Assembly: GCA_038532735.1 (NCBI GenBank)
Contig: JBCBAC010000005.1
Coordinates: forward strand, 124,001-188,000
Direction: 5' to 3'
DNA length: 64,000 bases
Source: JAHTBL01 sp038532735
Lineage (GTDB): Bacteria > Pseudomonadota > Alphaproteobacteria > Rhodobacterales > Rhodobacteraceae
The translations under genes and the position numbers were made by a program. A model generated the notes under the pieces. The model was not told where the DNA came from. It did not search any database and saw only the letters and a program-made list of their open reading frames with translations. Positions 58,256-64,000 of this stretch are shown piece by piece (within the stretch, counting starts at the first letter, position 1; every line of letters starts with the position of its first letter).

Positions 58256-58585
58256 ATGCTGTCGATCGAAGAAGCCTGTCAGGGATTTGCCGCCGTCGGG
58301 TCAGAGCCGCGCATGGGCGTGCTTCTGGCGTTGGTGCGTGCAGGCCATGAAGGGCTGCTCTTTCGCGATATTGCGGATCGGACCGGCCTGCCGGGCTCGA
58401 CCCTGTCGCATCACCTGCGCTTTCTGGCAGCGGCTGAACTGATCACGCAGGAACGGCGCGGACGGGAAACGATCAATCGTCCGAATTTCGAACGGTTGGA
58501 GCATCTCTCCTCCTTCATCCTCGCCACCTGCTGCGCGGCGGTGCCGAATGCAGACGTCACCCTCGACGCGCAATCCGATGACTGA
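58256..58585 (+). CDS. ArsR-family transcriptional regulator
   Basis: A 109-residue winged-helix repressor. The recognition region LPGSTLSHHLRFLAAAELIT is clear; two adjacent cysteines near the C-terminus (ATCCAAVP) could bind a metal or metalloid. It lacks the classical E-L-C-V-C-D-L helix, so the inducer may be organic arsenic or another thiol-reactive compound. Its end overlaps the permease gene by eight bases. Confidence 0.88.
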   Translation: MLSIEEACQGFAAVGSEPRMGVLLALVRAGHEGLLFRDIADRTGLPGSTLSHHLRFLAAAELITQERRGRETINRPNFERLEHLSSFILATCCAAVPNADVTLDAQSDD

Positions 58586-59597
58586 GCTGATCGCCCGCCT
58601 CAACACGTCGCTCCTGCCACGTCTCACAACGGTCTGGAGCGTTCTCGCCGTCTTGTGCCTGACCCTCGCACTGGCTGCACCCAACCAGCTGCCGATCTCG
58701 CTGTGGTTCATGGCAGAGGCGGTCTGGGCCACCCTGCCCTTCATCCTCTTCGCCGTCGCCCTGATCGCGGCGCTTGAGGCAACGGGGGCTGCAGCAGTTC
58801 TGTCAAAAGCGTTTGAAGGGCGTGAAGTCCGCATGATCGTTCTCGCCGCGCTCTTTGGTGGGCTGGCCCCGTTCTGCTCTTGTGAAGTGATCCCGTTTAT
58901 CGCGGCCTTGCTTGCTGTCGGCACGCCGCTGTCGGCTGTTATGGCCTTTTGGCTCGCTTCGCCGCTGATCGACCCGCCCAGCCTTGTGATCACCGCAGGG
59001 GCCATCGGCTGGCATTTCGCAATTGCCAAAACCTTGGCCGCAGTGGGCATTGGTCTGATGGGCGGCTTCATCACCAAGTGGATCGTGGCAACGGGTGCGC
59101 TGTCAGAACCCTTACGCGCCAGAAAACAGAGCGGATGCTGCAGCAGTGATCCGTTCAAAGACCGCCCCCTCTGGCGGTTCTGGAGCGAGCCCACACGGGT
59201 CGAGCGTTTCAAAGCAGCGGGCCTGCACAACCTTGTCTTCCTGCTGAAATGGCTGACCTTGGCTTATTTCCTCGAAAGCCTGCTAATCGTATACATCCCG
59301 GCTGAAACCATTGCTGGTGTCGTAGGAGGTGATGGGCTTAGCCCGATTGTTCTGGCCGCTTTTGTCGGTGCCCCCGCATACCTGAACGGCTATGCCGCCC
59401 CGCCCCTTGTGGCCGGACTGATGGAACAAGGCATGACCGCAGGGGCCGCAATGTCCTTCATGGTCGCGGGCGCTGTCAGTTCGATCCCCGCGATGACTGC
59501 CGTCTTCGCGCTTGTCCGGCGCGAAGTCTTTGCGCTCTACGTGGTTCTGGGACTGACCGGTGCCATTATCAGCGGTGTGCTTTACAGCCTGACCTAG
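58578..59597 (+). CDS. UPF0718/DUF318 permease (ArsP-like)
   Basis: A 339-residue permease with about eight to ten helices. GGLAPFCSCEVIPFIAALLA carries the family's C-x-C hallmark, and a Cys-rich loop (KQSGCCSSDPF) separates the two halves; GAPAYLNGYAAPPLVAGL is the second-half counterpart. ArsP relatives export organoarsenicals, others have unknown cargo. The ATG at 58578 is preferred over one ten codons upstream because of the tight overlap with arsR. Converges with the MttB-family gene. Confidence 0.83.
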   Translation: MTELIARLNTSLLPRLTTVWSVLAVLCLTLALAAPNQLPISLWFMAEAVWATLPFILFAVALIAALEATGAAAVLSKAFEGREVRMIVLAALFGGLAPFCSCEVIPFIAALLAVGTPLSAVMAFWLASPLIDPPSLVITAGAIGWHFAIAKTLAAVGIGLMGGFITKWIVATGALSEPLRARKQSGCCSSDPFKDRPLWRFWSEPTRVERFKAAGLHNLVFLLKWLTLAYFLESLLIVYIPAETIAGVVGGDGLSPIVLAAFVGAPAYLNGYAAPPLVAGLMEQGMTAGAAMSFMVAGAVSSIPAMTAVFALVRREVFALYVVLGLTGAIISGVLYSLT

Positions 59598-59603
59598 CCT
59601 GCC

Positions 59604-61163
59604 TCAAAAATCGGTCGGCGCGCCGCCTTCCGCTTTGCGCTTCTCGACGAATTCGCTCAGCTCCTGGCGGATCGCGATATCCATCGGCGGGGCTTCGAAT
59701 TCGGCGATGATCTGCTTGAAAAGCTTATGCGCGCGCTCGGCGGTCCAGACGCCGCCTGCCAGCTCCCACCCCTCATAATTGCGCCAATCCGACAGGAACG
59801 GCTGATAGAAGGCGGTTTCATAGCGATCCTGCGTATGCTGGATGCCGAAGAAATGGCCGTCATTGCCGACATCGGCGATGGCATCGACAGCGACCTCGTC
59901 GGGACCGGTGTCCCAGATGACGGGCTCCATATAGCGCTGGATATGCTGGATCATTTCGCAATCCATGATGAACTTTTCGGGGCTGGCGATCAGCCCACCC
60001 TCCAGCCAACCCGCAGCGTGATAGATCATGTTGGTGCCCGATTGGACTGACGCCCAGAGGGAATTCGACGTCTCCCACATAGCCTGACCATCAGGAACAT
60101 TAGCCGCACACACACCTGATGACCGCAGGGGCAAACCATAAAACCGCGCCATCTGTCCCGTCATCTGGGTAGAGCGCATGTATTCCGGCGTGCCGAAAGC
60201 AGGCGCGCCGGATTTCATATCGACATTACTGGTAAACGTGCCAATCACACACGGACACCCGGGGCGCACATATTGAAAGAGCGCAATGGCCGACAACGCC
60301 TCGGCGAGTGACTGCGCTACAGCGCCTGCCATCGTCACCGGCGCCATCGCGCCCGCCAGTGTGAAAGGCGTCACGACAACCGCCTGACCGCGGCGGATCA
60401 AACGCAGACAACCGTCGATCATAGGGATGTCATGCTTGAGGGGTGAGGTGGAATTGATGTTGGTATACATCTTGGGGGAGGCCTCGAATTCGGCATCGCT
60501 CCACCCACCGGAGATGCGGACCATCTCCATCACATCCTCAACGCGCTCGGCGCCCAGCGAGTAGGCGTGAGCGACTTTGTCACTCAAGGTCAGCTTGTCG
60601 AAGAGCACATCAAGGTGCCGGACAGAGGCGTGGATATCCACCGGCTCCACCGGATAGCCCCCAACAAAATGGATGCAGTTGAAATACTGCGAGAGCTTCA
60701 GCAGATCCGCACATTGCGCCCGGTTGCCCGCCACTTTGGTGCCGATCTCAAGGTCCATGTAGTTGGGCGGGGACGAGACATTGCCGAAGAGGATATGCTT
60801 GCCGCCGATGGGCAAGGCGCGGTCGGGGTTGCGCGGCGTGATCGTAAACTCGGATGGCGCTTTGGCAATCATCTCCATCACCCAGTGGCGGTCCATCTTG
60901 ACGTTGGTCCCGTCGATCTTGCAACCCGCCTCGCGCAGAATTTCCAACCCTTCGAGGTTCAGGAACTCGATCCCGATCTCCTCTAGAATGCGCATGGCAC
61001 CGTTGTGGATCGCCTCCACGCCCTCGGGCGAAAGCGGTTCGGTCGGGGCATCGGTGTTGATGGGGATGCGCCAAGGCATCTGGCTGATCGCCCCACCCCC
61101 TGCCCGTTTGGCGTGGCCTTTGCGACCGCCGGAGCGGCGACGACGGGGGGCAGCATCTTCCAT
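59604..61163 (-). CDS. MttB-family (trimethylamine methyltransferase-like) protein, non-pyrrolysine
   Basis: A 519-residue TIM-barrel methyltransferase-like protein. A basic, poorly ordered N-terminus (about 1-28) is followed by the family body, e.g. LSPEGVEAIHNGAMRILEEI, HFVGGYPVEPVDIHASVRHL and GVCAANVPDGQAMWETSNSL, the last aligning with the region where MttB has pyrrolysine. There is no in-frame amber codon, so it belongs to the broad non-Pyl group, some of which demethylate glycine or proline betaine. No cognate corrinoid protein is adjacent. A role in betaine breakdown ahead of sarcosine oxidase is an inference. Confidence 0.88.
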   Translation of the reverse strand: MEDAAPRRRRSGGRKGHAKRAGGGAISQMPWRIPINTDAPTEPLSPEGVEAIHNGAMRILEEIGIEFLNLEGLEILREAGCKIDGTNVKMDRHWVMEMIAKAPSEFTITPRNPDRALPIGGKHILFGNVSSPPNYMDLEIGTKVAGNRAQCADLLKLSQYFNCIHFVGGYPVEPVDIHASVRHLDVLFDKLTLSDKVAHAYSLGAERVEDVMEMVRISGGWSDAEFEASPKMYTNINSTSPLKHDIPMIDGCLRLIRRGQAVVVTPFTLAGAMAPVTMAGAVAQSLAEALSAIALFQYVRPGCPCVIGTFTSNVDMKSGAPAFGTPEYMRSTQMTGQMARFYGLPLRSSGVCAANVPDGQAMWETSNSLWASVQSGTNMIYHAAGWLEGGLIASPEKFIMDCEMIQHIQRYMEPVIWDTGPDEVAVDAIADVGNDGHFFGIQHTQDRYETAFYQPFLSDWRNYEGWELAGGVWTAERAHKLFKQIIAEFEAPPMDIAIRQELSEFVEKRKAEGGAPTDF

Positions 61164-61260
61164 GACAAGTCTCCAAAATCAGGTTGGAGCCATGGAACCA
61201 TCCAGCACGGCGGCAGGGTTTCAGAAAACCGACATATTCTGTCGCTTTCGGATTTTGGGT

Positions 61261-61977
61261 TTATTGCGCGGCAGTGCTGATCTCTTCGAAATCGTTGAGC
61301 CACGCGGGGAGCGCACCGATATCCGGCAAGACCACATCGGCAAGCGGCGTCAGCTCATCCTCTGTCGCAAGACCGGTCAGCACACCAACCGCACACATGC
61401 CAGCCGCGCGTGCAGCCAAAAGGTCGTGGCGGCTATCGCCCACCATCGCCACATGCGCAGGCGCAAGGCCCATCCGGTCGCAAAAGCCAAGAAGCGGGCC
61501 GGGATCAGGCTTGGCACCGTAACCGCTGTCAAAGCCCACCACGTAGTCCAGCAAATCGCAGATGCCCGCGCTTTTGAGATGTGCGCGGGCCGGGGCCTCT
61601 GCATCATTGGTCACGCATCCCAGCTTGATCCCCTGGCTGCGCAAGCGTCCCAGAAGCGGCAAAAGCGGTGCGGCCTCAGTCATAGGGGCCACGGCGGAGG
61701 TCCGATTGATATGCGTGATCAGCGCCGAAGGGGTCGTGCCGGGCAGATGTGGCAAAAGCCGTTCTGCGATCTCTCCAGGCGTGCCGGCCACCGCCGGGGA
61801 GCCAGGATGAAAGCGTTTCTGACCGGGATCATATTCGATCGCATCAGACAGGCGCTGCATGCGAAGCATATCGCCGCCGGACAGCTTCATCAAAAAGCCA
61901 TAGGCCCATGCGCCCCACGTGCCATGGAAATCAAATAAAGTGCCGTCCTTGTCGAAAAGCACACCTGTGAAGTGCAT
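61261..61977 (-). CDS. HAD-superfamily hydrolase (phosphoglycolate phosphatase-like)
   Basis: A 238-residue phosphatase. HAD motif I is GVLFDKDGTLFDFHG with the nucleophile Asp, motif II is CVTNDAEAP, and motifs III/IV are GAKPDPGPLLGFCDRM and MVGDSRHDLLAARAAG. The cap domain lies at about 20-85. It fits the Gph group; the true substrate is unknown. Placed 97 bases upstream of the MttB-family gene on the same strand. Confidence 0.9.
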   Translation of the reverse strand: MHFTGVLFDKDGTLFDFHGTWGAWAYGFLMKLSGGDMLRMQRLSDAIEYDPGQKRFHPGSPAVAGTPGEIAERLLPHLPGTTPSALITHINRTSAVAPMTEAAPLLPLLGRLRSQGIKLGCVTNDAEAPARAHLKSAGICDLLDYVVGFDSGYGAKPDPGPLLGFCDRMGLAPAHVAMVGDSRHDLLAARAAGMCAVGVLTGLATEDELTPLADVVLPDIGALPAWLNDFEEISTAAQ

Positions 61978-62145
61978 GATGCGATCCTCCCTCGCCCCAT
62001 CAAGATGGCTGTTGACGTGAGGTTATGCAATAGTCTGCAACAAAGTTGCGACAGTCCGGCAGGGCTTGGCTCAGAAACGCGCGAGACGTGCCGAAATTTC
62101 AGGCAAATTGGTTAACGATTGACAACGTGCTGAGCGCCCTGCGGA

Positions 62146-62424
62146 TCACGTCCAATGAACCTGAGCGCCGCCCGGCAAAGACTGTCGCGCCGATTGGGGC
62201 ACCGTGTATTCGAAGCCGCTCGCGTCGCAAAATCGCACAACCCACGCGTCATCCATCATCAGGAAATCCAACACGGAAATCAGAAACTCTGCATCGCCTG
62301 CGCGGGTCTTGATATCCTCCGCACTGGCGCCCGTGGCACCCATGAACACGTCGCGCAGATCGTCATTGCTGATCACGAAGGCGAGCGCTTGCAGCGCGAT
62401 GGTCTCGGCGGATTCTTGCTTCAT
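62146..62424 (-). CDS. DUF3572-family protein
   Basis: About 92 residues, soluble and acidic. ETIALQALAFVISNDDLRDV, FMGATGASAEDIKTRAGDAE and FLISVLDFLMMDDAWVVRFC match the alphaproteobacterial DUF3572 family; the function is unknown. An in-frame ATG three codons earlier (62433) is equally possible. Divergent from pleD with 84 bases between, a pairing often seen in this order. Confidence 0.85.
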   Translation of the reverse strand: MKQESAETIALQALAFVISNDDLRDVFMGATGASAEDIKTRAGDAEFLISVLDFLMMDDAWVVRFCDASGFEYTVPQSARQSLPGGAQVHWT

Positions 62425-62508
62425 GGGACGCATCGTTAAGGGATCGGGAACGTTTTATTAACCCTTTTTCGCGCAAGCTCGCTTAACCAGATTGAAAAAG
62501 GCTCACCC

Positions 62509-63879
62509 ATGCCGGGACGCGTCCTGATAATTGATCCGATTGCAACGAACCGCATCTTGCTGAAGGTGCGGTTGGCGGCGTCGAATTATCGGGTTCTGCA
62601 GGCCAGCACACTTCTGGAAGGGGTCTCCCTCACTGGATCGGCGATGCCCGATCTAATCGTAATTGATCACAATCTGATTGCGTCCGATGTCGCGCGGCTT
62701 GGCGAACTGACGGAGGCGCATTCCTGCCCCATCGTCGTGCTGACCCCGCCCGAAGGGCTGGCGCAGCGTGCTCAAATGCTGGCCGCGGGGGCTGCCGATT
62801 GCCTGCAAAAGCCAATCAACGACGCGCTCTTGCTGGCGCGGCTGCGCAGCCTCATGCGGTTCGAGACCACGCGCCGCGAAACCGGGCTGCGCGATGATAC
62901 CAGCCGCGCGCTGGGACTGGCCGAGGATGGCGTCGGGTTTGCGCCGCAAAGCCGCGTCTCTATCGTCACTGCAACGCCTGCGCAGGCTCATGACTGGGCC
63001 AACCAACTGCGTGGTGAGACAAGCGCCCAGCTGAATATTCACAGCCTGGATGACGCCCTTGAACTTGGGGAGGCTGACCCCACCCCCGATCTGTTCCTTC
63101 TGGCCCTCGCCGAGGGGGAGGATGATCTGCACCTACCCGCCATCACTGAACTGCGCTCTCGTGCAGCGACCCGCAGTGCGGCCATCATCGCCATCACACC
63201 GCAAGATGCCCCTGTCATCGCTGCAATGGCGCTGGATCTGGGCGCTGATGATGTCACCAGTTGCCCCTTTGACGCGGCAGAGGTTGGTCTGCGGATCACG
63301 ACGCAGCTGCGCCACAAACACCGCGCGGATCAATTGCGCGCGACAGTGCAGCACGGCTTGCAAGCCGCGGTCACCGACCCGTTGACCGGCCTGTTCAACC
63401 GCCGCTATGCGCTGGCGCATCTCAAGCAGATTGCGGAACGCGCCGCGGAGGAAAGCGCGCCCTACGCGGTGATGATCCTCGATATCGACCGGTTCAAATT
63501 GGTGAATGACAGCCACGGCCATGCTGCAGGCGATGCGGTACTGCGCGCCTTGGCGAAATGTCTCAGCGATAACCTCCGCTCTGTCGATATGGTCGCGCGG
63601 CTGGGGGGCGAGGAATTCGTCATCGCCCTGCCCGACACGGGCGAGCGTGAAGCGCAGACCGTGGCCGAAAGGCTCCGCCAGCTTGTGTCGGATATGCCCG
63701 TGACGATCAACGACACCACCACGCTCAGGGTCAGTGTCAGCATCGGGCTGACGATTGCGGTGCCCGCAGGCAACGCCAGCCCGGAACCTGCCGATCTGCT
63801 CGAACAAGCGGATGCTGCGCTTTATGGCGCCAAGGGCAACGGGCGCAATCAGGTGATCATCAGCCCAAGTGCAGCTTAG
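62509..63879 (+). CDS. pleD: PleD-family response regulator diguanylate cyclase
   Basis: A 456-residue c-di-GMP synthase controlling polarity and motile-to-sessile change in relatives. The first receiver domain (1-120) has phospho-acceptor Asp53 in LIVIDHNL and Lys in QKPIND. The second (about 150-275) has Ala where Asp should be (LFLLALAEG), the usual adaptor role. The GGDEF domain (about 285-450) has LGGEEF and an intact RxxD inhibition site (RSVD). The upstream gap holds two TTAACC half-sites. Confidence 0.95.
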   Translation: MPGRVLIIDPIATNRILLKVRLAASNYRVLQASTLLEGVSLTGSAMPDLIVIDHNLIASDVARLGELTEAHSCPIVVLTPPEGLAQRAQMLAAGAADCLQKPINDALLLARLRSLMRFETTRRETGLRDDTSRALGLAEDGVGFAPQSRVSIVTATPAQAHDWANQLRGETSAQLNIHSLDDALELGEADPTPDLFLLALAEGEDDLHLPAITELRSRAATRSAAIIAITPQDAPVIAAMALDLGADDVTSCPFDAAEVGLRITTQLRHKHRADQLRATVQHGLQAAVTDPLTGLFNRRYALAHLKQIAERAAEESAPYAVMILDIDRFKLVNDSHGHAAGDAVLRALAKCLSDNLRSVDMVARLGGEEFVIALPDTGEREAQTVAERLRQLVSDMPVTINDTTTLRVSVSIGLTIAVPAGNASPEPADLLEQADAALYGAKGNGRNQVIISPSAA

Positions 63880-64000
63880 GGGCGATTGCCCGGTTTGCGA
63901 CGCAAGGCATCTTCCAACCGATCTGCAAAGGCGGCGCGATCAGCAGGGCTCATGGCCGCAATATATTCCAACAGGGCCGCTTTGCCTGCAGCCTGACGCG
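63876..64000 (-). CDS. partial gene, C-terminal end only
   Basis: The last 40 codons of a minus-strand gene that begins beyond the right edge: a basic-to-acidic helical tail (ALLEYIAAMSPADRAAFADR, ending RRKPGNRP). Its stop overlaps the pleD stop by three bases, convergent. Too little remains to name it. Confidence 0.6.
   Translation of the reverse strand, partial: RQAAGKAALLEYIAAMSPADRAAFADRLEDALRRKPGNRP

Noticed and set aside
59604..61163. Pyrrolysine in the MttB-family protein
   Set aside because: The frame has no internal amber codon; the region aligning with the Pyl site is read with ordinary codons.
1..64000. CRISPR arrays, insertion sequences, integrases or prophage genes
   Set aside because: No regularly spaced repeats, transposase or integrase motifs, or phage structural genes were seen. 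The repeats found are short and dispersed.

Overview
This window reads as chromosomal DNA of a marine alphaproteobacterium of the Roseobacter group (Rhodobacterales). The signs are high GC, short intergenic gaps, many 4-base ATGA overlaps, a soxBDAG sarcosine oxidase operon, a soeABC-type sulfite dehydrogenase, an MttB-family methyltransferase, Tad pilus proteins, the nrdR/rib/nusB block, and a tRNA-His gene without the usual G-1. I saw no transposase, phage gene or CRISPR array. The affiliation is inferred from gene content, not from a search.

Layout. 1-2349: the 3' part of rpoH is missing at the left edge; then rluD, a head-to-head small membrane protein gene and tRNA-His. 2521-8638: an IclR regulator, a VOC protein, an FAD amine-oxidase-like protein, and an ABC importer of the taurine/nitrate type whose permease carries an extra periplasmic domain. 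8713-12769: small genes, including mmcB with a clear LexA box and a VOC gene divergent from a tandem-HxlR regulator. 12837-17425: a soeABC-like molybdoenzyme operon containing an extra, translationally coupled 47-residue membrane protein. 18061-28140: nusB, ribH, ribBX, an unknown gene, ribE, ribD and nrdR, all on the minus strand. This block is split by a plus-strand capsule export cassette (kpsS, an outer-membrane lipoprotein, kpsC).

28261-34073: YjbQ, an SDR, an exported protein, rpoD and dnaG. 34152-40786: soxBDAG and glutamate dehydrogenase. 41141-44051: three coupled Tad minor-pilin-like genes. 44706-50948: pirin, a TetR regulator, a lipoprotein, hom, glpX, recJ and tRNA-Glu. 50956-53868: cueR and copA with a textbook CueR promoter. 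53908-55511: a diguanylate cyclase coupled to an H-NOX-like protein that lacks the expected heme-ligand histidine. The remainder holds a DUF4153 protein, Lrp, ArsR with a UPF0718 permease, an MttB-family protein, a HAD phosphatase, a DUF3572 protein and pleD; a partial gene runs off the right edge.

How the genes fit together. The MttB-family protein and sarcosine oxidase suggest use of methylated amines, with glutamate dehydrogenase handling the nitrogen. The taurine-like importer would supply organosulfonates whose sulfite could be oxidised by SoeABC, but the linking enzymes (Tpa, Xsc) are not here. Two diguanylate cyclases indicate c-di-GMP signalling. The most distinctive non-coding signal is a short repeat found five times, each just after a stop codon and in the same orientation as that gene.
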